NCBI GenBank assembly: GCA_963699525.1
Contig: CAVOUI010000004.1
Location: 124,001-188,000 of the forward strand
Source: SG8-41 sp963699525
Lineage (GTDB): Bacteria; Pseudomonadota; Gammaproteobacteria; Burkholderiales; SG8-41
Reading direction: 5' to 3'
Length of the DNA stretch: 64,000 nt
Shown: one piece after another, positions 50,492 to 61,043 of the stretch
Numbering within the stretch: position 1 is the stretch's first letter
How the letters are laid out: the number at the start of each line of letters is the position of its first letter
Notes under the pieces: model-generated
Told to the model about the DNA's origin: nothing
Databases searched by the model: none
Seen by the model: the letters and a program-made list of their open reading frames with translations, nothing else
Translations under genes and position numbers: made by a program

Positions 50492-50548
50492 GATTTTTGT
50501 TTATAATATATTATATTATTTATTATATTATTATATTTTAATTATATT
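50492..50548. repeat. tract of almost pure A/T
   Basis: About 57 bases consist almost only of A and T, in short TTATA and ATTAT units, with a single G. The flanks are as GC-rich as the rest of the window. It lies between the TPP-enzyme remnant and the 3' end of the aminomethyltransferase gene. Confidence 0.8.
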
Positions 50549-51691
50549 CAGCTTTTCGGAATATTCTTCTTCGGATCGATGAACGGCCGCGGCACCACCG
50601 TCGCCTTGCGCGTGCCGGCCTCGGGAATCGTGACGGTAAGGATCGTGCCCGGCGCCGTGCAGGCGGCCGGCATCATTGCGTAGCCGATGTTCTTCTTCAG
50701 TCGCGGCGAGTAAATCGCCGAGGTGACGCGTCCCGAACCGCCCCCGCTCGCTGCGGCCGCCCATGGAACCGCGTTCATCTCGATGCGATCGCCTTCGATT
50801 TCGATGCCGGCGAGCTTCCGTTCGGCGCCCCGGGTTCTTATCTGCGCGAGCGCTTCGCGCCCGACGTAGTCGGCGCGCTTGACCTCATCCACCAGGTAGT
50901 CGAGACCGACCTCGTAGGGATTCGTCTCCAGCGTCATGTCGGCGCCCCAGTTGAGGATGCCGGCTTCGATGCGGCGGATGTCCGAGGGCCCGGTAGGCCG
51001 TATCTGGTGCGGCCGTCCCGCCTCCATGATCCGCTCCCACAGCTCGTCGCCGCGGCTGCCGTCACGCAGGTAGATCTCGTAACCGACCTCGCCGGTCCAG
51101 CCGGTGCGCGTCACCACGACCGGGATGCCGTTGAGCTTGGTTTCCACGAACCAGTAATAGCGCAGCTGCATGACGGGATCGCCGAACAGCGCCCGCATCA
51201 CGTCCTTCGCCTTGGGCCCCTGGACCTGGAGCGGAGACACGTCGGGCTCCGCGATCTTCACGCGCAATCCCGACTTGAGCGCGATCCCGCGCGCCCACAG
51301 CAGGACATCGCTGTCGGCGAGCGCGAGCCAGAAGTGGTTCTCGCCGAGCCGCAGCAGCACCGGGTCGTTGATGATGCCGCCGTCTTCCGCCGTAATGACC
51401 ACGTACCGTCCCTGGCCGATGGCGCAGCGCGAGAGATCGCGCGGCGTCAGCATGTTCGTGAACGCCAGCGCGTCGGGCCCGGTGATCTCGACCTGCCGCT
51501 CGACCGAGACGTCCCAGAGCGTGACGTGATTGAGGAGATGCCAGTACTCCTCCTCGAAATCGGCGAAGCAGGTCGGGAAACAGCATGTGGTTGTAGACGG
51601 TGTAGCCCTTCGCGCCGTGGCGCTGCGTGGCGTTGAAGAAGGGGCTCCGGCGCAGCCGCGCGCCGCGCTGGACGAGGTTCATGTCGAACAT
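50548..51691 (-). CDS. GcvT-family aminomethyltransferase (DmdA-like), one frameshift near 51578
   Basis: From ATG 51691 the protein reads RGARLRRSPFFNATQRHGAKGYTVYNHMLFP, the start seen in dimethylsulfoniopropionate demethylase-like members, and after removal of one G near 51578 continues VTLWDVSVERQVEITGPDAL and GWTGEVGYEIYL to 50548. About 380 residues. The folate-binding barrel and the C-terminal barrel domain are both present. It should transfer a methyl group to tetrahydrofolate, but the donor (DMSP, glycine betaine derivatives or others) cannot be told. It is divergent from the iron cluster. Confidence 0.85.
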
Positions 51692-51809
51692 GGGTTGATA
51701 GTGCGTGGCGGGTGGCTCGTGATGGGTGGGGAAACGGCAGCTTCCGGGGGCCGCTACGTTGGCATTCTGCCCGAGATCGCCACCCGGACGAGGCGGACTT
51801 TAACACTAT

Positions 51810-51824
51810 TGAGAATCATTCTCA
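51810..51824. promoter_or_regulatory. Fur box
   Basis: TGAGAATCATTCTCA is a perfect 7-1-7 inverted repeat and matches the Fur-binding pattern of beta-proteobacteria. It lies 29 bases before the ATG of the iron permease gene and 119 bases from the divergent aminomethyltransferase start. Iron-bound Fur should repress the downstream cluster. Confidence 0.85.
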
Positions 51825-51852
51825 TCCCTGTTAAACTTGCCTTCGGAGTTCC

Positions 51853-53864
51853 ATGCCGATCTTTCACCGTTGCTGATACGAGGAATCAATGCAGCCGTTA
51901 TTTGGTTATTGGCTACCACTCATCCGGCGCCCGCTGCTGACGCTGATGGTCACATCATCAAAAAAAAACAAACTGCCGGCGCTCGCGCAGGTCGATTCAG
52001 CGCAAACCATCGTGCACTTGCTCGATTACGTCGGGGTGGACTATCCCGAGGCGGTGGCAGAACGGCAAGGTCAAGAACGAAGACGAATTCAAGGAGATGG
52101 TCGAGTTCACGGCCCAGGCCGCGGCATTGTTGAAGACGCTGCCCGAAAATCCGCGAAAAACGGCACTTGTCGCCGACGCCGGAAAGCTCGCCCAACTGGT
52201 GCGGAACAAGGCTGCGGCTGAAGCGGTCGCCGCCTCGACGAGAAACCTGCGTTGGGCGGTGATCGACGCCTACAAACTCCCGGTCGCGCCGAAAACTCCG
52301 CCCGATCTTGCCGCGGGGGCGAAGCTCTATCAGGCGCAATGCGCAACGTGCCATGGCACGGAAGGCAGGGGCGACGGACTGGCCGGCGCGAAGCTCGACC
52401 CGGCACCGTCGAACTTCCAGGATCGCGAGCGCATGGCGCAGCGCAGTGTCTACGGGCTCTACAACACCATCACGCTCGGCGTGAAGGGAACCGCGATGTC
52501 GCCCTTCGGCCAGCTCAAGGATGACGATCGCTGGGCCCTTGCGTTCTACGTCGCCGGATTTACCGCGGAAACGGCGGACCATGCCCGAGGCGAGAAACTA
52601 TGGAAGGCGGGCAACGGCAGGGAGGCATTTCCCGGACTCGTCAATCTGGCGACGCTTTCCTCCAATGAGTTGAAGGCGCGTTACGGAGACGAGGCGATCG
52701 TCAGTCCGTAGTTATCTCATCGGGCACCCGGACGCAGTCACCCGGGACAAACCCCCTCCCATCGCGTTCGCGCAGCAGAAACTGAACGAAGCGCTCGATG
52801 CGTACCGCAAGGGCAATCAAGCGGCTGCCCAGCAGCTCGCGATCAAGGCGTATATCGAGGGCTTTGAATTGATCGAGGCGAGCCTCGCCAACGTGGACCC
52901 GGAACTCATGCGCGAGGGCGAGCGGAACATGATGGTGTTTCGCGACCTCATCGGCGCAAGGGCGCCGCTCGAAAAAGTGGAAGCGCAGGCGAAACGCGCA
53001 ACGGCGAGCCTGGAGCGCGCCCGCGAGCGGCTCGATTCCGCGGCATTGTCGCCGGGGGCGGTTTTCACCAGCTCGCTCGTCATCCTGCTGCGTGAAGGGC
53101 TGGAAGCGCTCCTGGTGGTCGCCGCGATCATCGCGTTCCTCACCAAGGCGAACCGCCGCGACGCCCTGCTGTGGGTGCACGCCGGATGGATCAGCGCCGT
53201 CGTGCTTGGCCTCGCGACCTGGGCGGTCGCGAGCTATGCGATCGAGATTTCCGGCGTGCAGCGCGAGGTCACGGAGGGCGTCACCGGCCTCGTTGCCGCG
53301 GCGATGCTGGTCTATGTCGGATTCTGGCTGCACAACAAGGCCTCCATGCACGCGTGGCAGACCTTCATCAAGGATAGCGTCGGCGCGGCGCTTGCGAGCC
53401 GCACGCTCTGGACCATGGCAACCGTTTCGTTTATCGCGGTCTATCGGGAAATGTTCGAGACCGTGCTTTTCTACCAGGCGCTGTGGGTCCAGGCGGGCGA
53501 GGCCGGTCGCGGCGCGCTCGCGGGGGGTCTCCTCGCGGCGGTCGCTGCGCTCGTCGGCATCGGATGGGGAATTTTCCGCTACAGCCTGCGGCTGCCGCTG
53601 GGACCGTTCTTCAACGCCATGTCGGCGCTGATGTGCGTGCTGGCAGTGGTGCTCGCAGGGAAGGGCATAGCCGCGCTGCAGGAATCAGGCCACGTAGCGG
53701 TCACCAGCCTCGACTTCTTCGCCCTGCCGGCGCTTGGCATCTTTCCGACCGCGCAGAGTCTCGGCGCTCAGTTGTTCACGCTGGTCGTGGTGGGCGTCGG
53801 CTTTTACCTCGCAGGCCGCGGCTCGCGCGCCGCGGAAGCAGCACACCAGCCGCGCCAGTCGTGA
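51853..53864 (+). CDS. cytochrome c/FTR1 fusion iron permease, several frameshifts
   Basis: The N-terminal half has a mono-haem cytochrome c domain with CATCHG; the C-terminal half is an FTR1 permease with seven hydrophobic segments and the two iron-binding motifs REGLEA and YREMFETV. This fusion oxidises and imports iron in other Burkholderiales. ATG 51853 has a good GGAG site but soon meets a TGA. The next frame gives a convincing signal (INAAVIWLLATTHPAPAADA), and a run of nine A (51960-51968) leads into QVDSAQTIVHLLDYVGVDYP. Further extra bases lie near 52062 and 52706. As read the gene is broken; errors are likely. Confidence 0.85.
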
Positions 53865-54058
53865 CCGCTGCCGACAAGCCCCTCGCGCCACGCGAGCTGG
53901 AAGGCACGCGTGACCTCGCGGCCTCGCTGCGCCCCCGGCGGCGCGAGATCTCGAGCGCAGAGCTGTTCGGCGACGGCCGCGAGATCCGGATCCGCCACGC
54001 GGATGAAATCTATACGCTGCGCCAGACCAACAAGGGGAAATTGATACTGACCAAGTAA
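53861..54058 (+). CDS. hemP: hemin uptake protein HemP
   Basis: The 65-residue protein ends with the HemP signature: SSAELFGDGREIRIRHADEIYTLR followed by QTNKGKLILTK. HemP homologues are small cytoplasmic proteins required for expression or activity of haem uptake in Burkholderia and Bradyrhizobium. It starts with GTG inside the FTR1 stop (GTGA), so the two are coupled. This confirms an iron or haem role for the operon. Confidence 0.9.
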   Translation: MTAADKPLAPRELEGTRDLAASLRPRRREISSAELFGDGREIRIRHADEIYTLRQTNKGKLILTK

Positions 54059-54083
54059 TCGTCGAATCATTCCAGCCAGCCAG

Positions 54084-54102
54084 CAAGCGCCCGCCGCGCT
54101 TG
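54084..54102. other. hairpin between hemP and the outer membrane protein gene
   Basis: A 7-base stem CAAGCGC/GCGCTTG encloses the loop CCGCC. No T run follows, so it may be an mRNA-processing or stabilising hairpin rather than a terminator. Confidence 0.45.
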
Positions 54103-54194
54103 GGTAGCCAGCCAATGTCATATGCACAACTATTGGGAGGCTACCGTCATGTGCGTTGCAGTCAGTTCCGGACAAAAACTTTGCTTCTTCAGGC

Positions 54195-55152
54195 ATGGTG
54201 CCCGCTGTCTATCGGGCACTGCTCGCCGGCGCCATGCTCCTGGTGGGGTCTGCTCCTGGCCGTTCCAGCGACAGCTGACGAGAATTTGTTCGGCTATCTC
54301 CAGGGCGCGGAGCCCACGCCGAAAGGGCATAACGAGGTGTACACGTGGCTTACGCGGCGCTGGGACAAAGGGGCCGGCCAGTACTCCGCTTACGACCTCA
54401 AGATCGAGTACGAGCACGGCATTACGGACAACCTGGCGGGCGGATTCGCGCTCAAAGGCCTAGCGATCGATACCTCCGGCATACGCATCGATGGATACGT
54501 TCCCGCTGATGAAAAATACGGCATGCGCCCGTCTGGCATTGAGGCCTCGCTCAAGTATTCCTTTCTGCGCCCGGCGCTCGACGATATCGGGCTTGCTGCA
54601 TATCTCTCGGGAAGTTACAGCTGGCTCGACGTGCATTCGGGACAGGACAAAAACGTGTACAACGTGGAGCTCAAGTTCCTGGCGCAGAAGTACGCGCTTG
54701 ACGGCCAGCTCGTGTTTGTGGGCAACGTCGGACTCGAATCGACCTATGCCCAACGCAAGCCGATTGCCAACCTGCCGATCAACGACGCCACGGGCGAGCC
54801 GCTCGAGTGGCCGACGACGCCGGAAATGGAGATCGAGTTGCTCGCGGGCATCGGCGCGTCCTATCGCTTCGCGCCCAACTGGTATTTCGGCCTCGAAACG
54901 CTCTACGTCACCGAGTTCGAGACAGAAGTGGGCCAGGAGCGCTGGTCGCTGCAGGCCGGGCCCACGCTTCATTATGGTTCGAAGAAGTGGTGGGCCACGT
55001 TTACCTGGTTTCCTCAGCTCAGCGGCGGTGGAATTAAGTTCGGGCCGGCAAGCTTCAACGGCCAGGCCTTCCCGGGCCAGGACGATCAGAACCTGCACCT
55101 GATCGAAAAGACCAAGAACGAGATGCGGCTGAAGGTCGGCATCAATTTCTGA
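54195..55152 (+). CDS. outer membrane beta-barrel-like protein (DUF6662-like), one frameshift near 54252
   Basis: ATG 54195 opens a signal peptide (VYRALLAGAMLLVG) that, after removal of one T near 54252, joins LLLAVPATADENLFG with a cleavage site at ATA-D. The mature 285 residues alternate polar and aromatic positions, with many strands of 8-12 residues, and end in a Phe (KVGINF), the usual outer membrane barrel ending. It resembles the DUF6662 group as I recall it. Its position between hemP and an FMN-binding protein suggests an outer membrane channel or receptor for this iron system. Confidence 0.78.
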
Positions 55153-55161
55153 GGGGCTCTG

Positions 55162-55692
55162 ATGCGACCGTGGATTCAATGGGTGACGGTACCGGTGCTG
55201 GTGGCGGCACCAGCCTATGCCGTGCAGTACCTCACCGTGGAACAGGCACAGGAGGCGCTGTATCCATCGGGTGTGCGGTTCGTGCCGCACCCCCTCGAGC
55301 TCGACGCCGCCCAACGAGAAGCCATCGAGGATGCCTCCGGCCAGCGCGTGCGCGAGCGCAAGCCGCGGGTCTGGCAGGCGCTTGCAGGCGAGCGTCCGGC
55401 GGGGTGGTTCTTCGTCGACGAGGTAATCGGAAAGCACGAATTCATCACTTACGCGCTGGCGGTCGGGCCCGAGGGCGAGGTACGGGGCATCGAGGTGATG
55501 GATTATCGGGAGACCTATGGCGGCGAGATCCGCAACGTGGAATGGCGCAGGCAATTCACGGGCAAGCGGCATGGCGACGGCCTCAAGCTCGGGTCCGATA
55601 TCCGGAACATCAGCGGCGCCACCCTGTCGTGCCGCAACGTGACGAACGGCGTAAAGCGCCTGCTTGCCATGCGTGCGCTGGTGCTGAAATGA
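55162..55692 (+). CDS. periplasmic FMN-binding domain protein
   Basis: The 176-residue protein has a signal peptide (QWVTVPVLVAAPAYA) and an FMN-binding domain of the RnfG/NqrC/NosR type. The site of covalent FMN attachment is ISGATLSCRNVTNGVK, in which the threonine of SGAT is the expected flavinylation residue. It should carry electrons in the periplasm once modified by ApbE. The apbE gene follows with an ATGA overlap, so modifying enzyme and substrate are co-translated. Confidence 0.88.
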   Translation: MRPWIQWVTVPVLVAAPAYAVQYLTVEQAQEALYPSGVRFVPHPLELDAAQREAIEDASGQRVRERKPRVWQALAGERPAGWFFVDEVIGKHEFITYALAVGPEGEVRGIEVMDYRETYGGEIRNVEWRRQFTGKRHGDGLKLGSDIRNISGATLSCRNVTNGVKRLLAMRALVLK

Positions 55693-56565
55693 AGTCGCGC
55701 GTGATACGGCGCGCGCGGCCGCTGCTGGGGACCTTTGTCGAGATCGCGGCTTGGGGACAAGAGGAGGCGATGCTGCGACATGCAGTCCATCGCGCGTTTT
55801 GCACGATCGAGAGGCTGCAGTCACAGCTGAGCGTTTATCGACGCGGCGAGCGAGGTTTCGCGGCTCAATCGGGAGGCAAAAGCCCGCCCGGTCAGAGTGA
55901 GCGGGGATACCTGGCGCGTCCTGCGGGCGGCCGTACGCCTGTCGCGGCAAAGCGGAGGCGCATTTGACGTGACCGTGACTCGCTCGTACGCCTCGGGGCG
56001 GCGACCTCATCGCGCGGGTGGTTTTCGTGACATCAAATTCCTCGCAGGCCGGCGAGTACATTTCGCGCGACCGCTGCGAATCGACTTGGGTGGTATTGCA
56101 AAGGGCTATTGCGTCGATCGCGCGGTCGCGGAACTCAGGCGCTGCGGAGTGAAAGCCGGCCTCGTGAACGCCGGGGGCGATCTGCGGGCATTTGGCGAGC
56201 GGGCGTTCGCGCTTCATCTGCGCCACCCGGCTGACCCGGGCCAGCTGGTTCCCTGGAACAGGATTCGTGATGCGGCTGTCGCGACGTCCGCGAGCTACGC
56301 GACCGGCAGGCGCCGCTGCGCAGGCTTCGTGGTGGACGGGCGCAGCGGTGTGCGCATCGGTCCGGGCATCAGCGTCACGGTCCGCGCTTCAAGCGCACTG
56401 GTGGCTGATGCGCTGACCAAGGTGGTTGCCGCGACCGGAGCGCAGGCAGCGCCAATACTGGCCCGTTACGGCGCGCGCGCCTGGGTGTTTACCGCCGTGG
56501 ACGCCGCGCGTCGCCGCGGCAATCCAATCGGATCACGGGAATGGTCATGCGCGGCCGCCGTGTAA
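55689..56565 (+). CDS. apbE: FAD:protein FMN transferase ApbE, one frameshift near 55842
   Basis: The start reads RRARPLLGTFVEI, the ApbE family opening. After removal of one C near 55842 the frame becomes VYDAASEVSRLNREAKARP and continues with RIDLGGIAKGYCVDRAV and VNAGGDLRAFG, the motifs that bind FAD and metal. Corrected length is about 291 residues. ApbE attaches FMN through a phosphoester bond to Thr or Ser of proteins like the one encoded just upstream. The start overlaps that gene by four bases. A lipoprotein signal is not visible. Confidence 0.9.
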
Positions 56566-57014
56566 CGTTGAGTGCGCGGCACGAGCGCTGGATGCACGTG
56601 GTGCTGACATCCGTGTACGTCACGGGCATCGCGTGGATGATCCTGCATTACGGGGTCAACCGCGGCTCAGCGCTGGAGGACGGGTGGCACATCGCGGAAA
56701 CCTGGATGCTGCGCGCGCATGGTGCGACGGCGATGGCGGCCCTGATTGCATTCGGTTCGGTGCTCGCCATTCACATCCCGTCCGCCTGGAAGCTGGAACG
56801 CAATCTGTTCTCGGGCATCAGCATGCTCACGGCTGTCGTGCTCCTTGCCGCCACCGGCTGGTTGCTCTACTACGCGCCCGGAGAATCGGCGCGCGCCTGG
56901 TCGAGCTACGCTCACATGGCGGTCGGATTCGCCGGCCCGCCGCTCTTGCTCTGGCATCTAGCGTACCGAAAACGGCTTGCTTGCGACTTGCGGCGGATGG
57001 AGATTCGTTTATGA
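56541..57014 (+). CDS. four-helix membrane protein with conserved-looking histidines (DUF4405-like)
   Basis: The 157-residue protein has four hydrophobic helices at about 17-35, 60-80, 90-111 and 122-142. Histidines lie at or in the helices (His19, His60, His78, His125, His139), the arrangement of a membrane b-type cytochrome with one or two haems. It recalls DUF4405-like partners of FMN-binding proteins. I infer that it passes electrons across the membrane to the flavinylated carrier. It overlaps apbE by 25 bases; ATG 56547 is an alternative start. Confidence 0.75.
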   Translation: MVMRGRRVTLSARHERWMHVVLTSVYVTGIAWMILHYGVNRGSALEDGWHIAETWMLRAHGATAMAALIAFGSVLAIHIPSAWKLERNLFSGISMLTAVVLLAATGWLLYYAPGESARAWSSYAHMAVGFAGPPLLLWHLAYRKRLACDLRRMEIRL

Positions 57015-57142
57015 CCGAAACGTGGCGATTTATTGTGGCCGTAATCCTGCTGGTTGCCTTGGGCGCGCTGCTGCCGTTCGCCGTGGAGGCCGCGGTTCAA
57101 AAGCATCCGATGCGCGGAAGTTGCCTCATCGTTGCAGCGTGA
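57011..57142 (+). CDS. 43-residue single-helix membrane protein
   Basis: The ATG overlaps the upstream stop (ATGA) and the peptide has one hydrophobic helix, WRFIVAVILLVALGALLPFA. It ends HPMRGSCLIVAA. The coupling and the helix support a real small subunit, perhaps an accessory of the upstream cytochrome-like protein. I do not recognise a family. Confidence 0.6.
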   Translation: MTETWRFIVAVILLVALGALLPFAVEAAVQKHPMRGSCLIVAA

Positions 57143-57166
57143 GCGAGCGGCGGGTATAAGCGTCCC

Positions 57167-58128
57167 ATGCAACGGAGGAGCATGATCCAGGCGCTGGCCG
57201 CGCTGGCTCTTTCGCAGCTCGCTCCAACTGCCCTGGTGCGTGCTGCGTCCGTGCAAATCGGTTCGGTGGAAGTCGATGCTGCTGAGCGATCACCCGCTGG
57301 TTGGAACGATCTGGGATGTCACGGCTGGTCGGGTCACGACCCGCGACGCACTCCATTCCGCATTGCGTGCCGCGCGCTATCGGCTGCTCGGGGAGGTGCA
57401 CGACAACCCTGATCATCACGACTTCCAGCTCGAATGCCTGGTTGCGCTCGGCGAGAGCGGTCTCAGACCGACGGTGGCATTCGAGCAGTTCGACCGGGAA
57501 CATGATGCCGCCCTGCAGCAGATACAAGCCAGCGGCGGCGCGACGGGCGAGGCGGTGGCGGAAGCGACCCATTTTGACCGCAAGAACTGGGGCTGGGATT
57601 TTTATCGGCCTCTCGTCGAAACCGCCTTGCGCTACGGCATGTCGCTGCGCGCGGCAAACCTGTCCCGTGCGGACGCGGGCCGTGTCGTGAAGGCAGGGCT
57701 GGATTCCCTCGGTCCTGGCCGGGCATCCGCGCTGCGACTCGACGCGCCATGGTCGCAAGAGCGCGATCGCGTGCTGCGCGCGATCATCGTAGACGCACAC
57801 TGCGGGGCGCTGCCCGACGCCATCGTTCCGGGCATGGTGCTAGCGCAGCGGGCGCGCGACGCGACGCTCGCCGAAGCTCTGCTCGATACCGGGCCGGATG
57901 GCGTTGTCCTGATCGCGGGAGACGGGCACGTGCGGCGCGACCTGGGAGTCCCCATCTACCTGGACGCGGCGCGCGCGGATGGATCGATCGTCAGCGTCGG
58001 GCAGCTGGAAGTGGAAGAGGGGAAGACCGATCCCGAGGCGTATCTGGCGGACTCCGCTGGCGGGGAGCTTGAGTACGATTTCGTACGTTTCACGCCGCGC
58101 TGGGACCGGCCGGATCCCTGCGAGAAAC

Positions 58129-58142
<14 letters not shown>
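57167..58142 (+). CDS. ChaN-like haem-binding protein, one frameshift near 57274
   Basis: The N-terminus has a twin arginine and a hydrophobic stretch (QRRSMIQALAALALSQLA...ALVRAAS), so export by Tat or Sec is likely. After an extra G near 57274 the frame reads MLLSDHPLVGTIWDV and LLGEVHDNPDHHDFQLECL, the ChaN family core, with AFEQFDRE and GVVLIAGDGHVRRDLGVP later. ChaN is an iron-regulated haem-binding protein in Campylobacter and other bacteria. Corrected length is about 324 residues. Its end overlaps the convergent typA gene by 14 bases. Confidence 0.85.
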
Positions 58143-60036
<1,894 letters not shown>

Positions 60037-60137
60037 TCTGGGTAACGGTTTGGTGCAATGCAAAAGCGCGCGATTCTAGCACATAAACGCCTGTTTTCTT
60101 GAATTTTCCTGAGGTTGCCAGTAGAGTTCCGTGACCC

Positions 60138-61024
60138 ATGACCCCCTTTGAGTTGCTCGAGCCGCGCTCGCTGCGCGAGGCTGCCGGCCTGCTCGCTTCC
60201 GCGGACCCGTCGTCGCGCCCGATTGCGGGCGGCACGGCGGTGATGCTGATGATGAAGATGGGCGTGCTGCGCCCGGTGCGACTCGTCAGCCTGCGCTCGG
60301 TCGAGAAGCGCTATTCGGACATCCAGGCGAGCCCGGATGGAGGTTTGCGTATCGGCGCGCTGGCGACCCTGGCAGCGCTCGAACGCTCTCCGCTCGTGAA
60401 GAGCCGCGCTCCGGTCATTACGCGCGCACTGAAGACGGCTCGCCAACGTGCGCGTGCGCAACGTCGCGACGGTGGGCGGGCATCTCGCGCATGCAGACCC
60501 CCATATGGACCTGCCGCCGTTGCTGATCGCGCTCGGCGCAAGCATTGCCGTCGTCGGCTCTGCCGGGAGAACGAACGCTGCCCCTCGAGAAGCTGTACGC
60601 GGGTTATCTCGAGACGACGCTCGGGCACGGCGAGCTCATCGCCGAAGTAACGATCCCTGCGCAGGGAGCCCGGCGCGCCGCCTATCTCAAGTGCACTACG
60701 CGCTCCGCCGACGACTGGCCGGCACTGGGTGTCGCCGCCGTGCTCGAGGCCGACGGCGATGCCGTTCGCGACGCCCGCATCGTGATTGGCGCGGCGACCG
60801 ATACGCCGACGCGGCTGACGGCCGCGGAAAAGGTGCTGCGAGGCGCGCGTGCGGACGACGCCGTGCTGCGGCGCGCGGGCGAAGCCGCGGCGGCCGAGGC
60901 CGCCGTGATTGCTGACCAGCATGGAACGGCGTCCTACAAGACCGAACTCGTTCGCGTCTACGTCGCCCGCGCGGTTCGCGCCGCGCTCTCGGAGATTCCC
61001 GCCCCCTTGAGGGGGGAGGGATAG
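60138..61024 (+). CDS. FAD-binding (medium) subunit of a molybdenum hydroxylase, two frameshifts
   Basis: Three frames in succession give one CoxM/CutM-like protein: PIAGGTAVMLMMKMGVL (FAD-binding), then NVATVGGHLAHADPHMDLPP after an extra base near 60440, then GERTLPLEKLYAGYLETTL after another near 60562. Corrected length is about 294 residues. This subunit transfers electrons from the iron-sulfur subunit to FAD and an acceptor. The last residues (IPAPLRGEG) and the stop lie within the repeat at 60997-61035, so the C-terminus has been replaced. Confidence 0.87.
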
Positions 61025-61035
61025 GGTGGGGGTGG
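60997..61035. repeat. dispersed G/C hairpin repeat at the end of the coxM-like gene
   Basis: A CCCCC/GGGGG hairpin with the tetraloop TTGA is followed by a G-rich arm. On the minus strand it reads PTLSLPPQGGG, another familiar peptide of dispersed intergenic repeats. It supplies the stop codon of the upstream gene. Confidence 0.65.
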
Positions 61036-61043
61036 TTGTTCCG

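Noticed and set aside
50492..50548. Origin of replication or plasmid junction
   Set aside because: No DnaA boxes, iterons or replication genes are seen near the A/T tract.
54059..54194. Riboswitch before the outer membrane protein gene
   Set aside because: Only one short hairpin is visible and the conserved elements of FMN or cobalamin riboswitches are not present.
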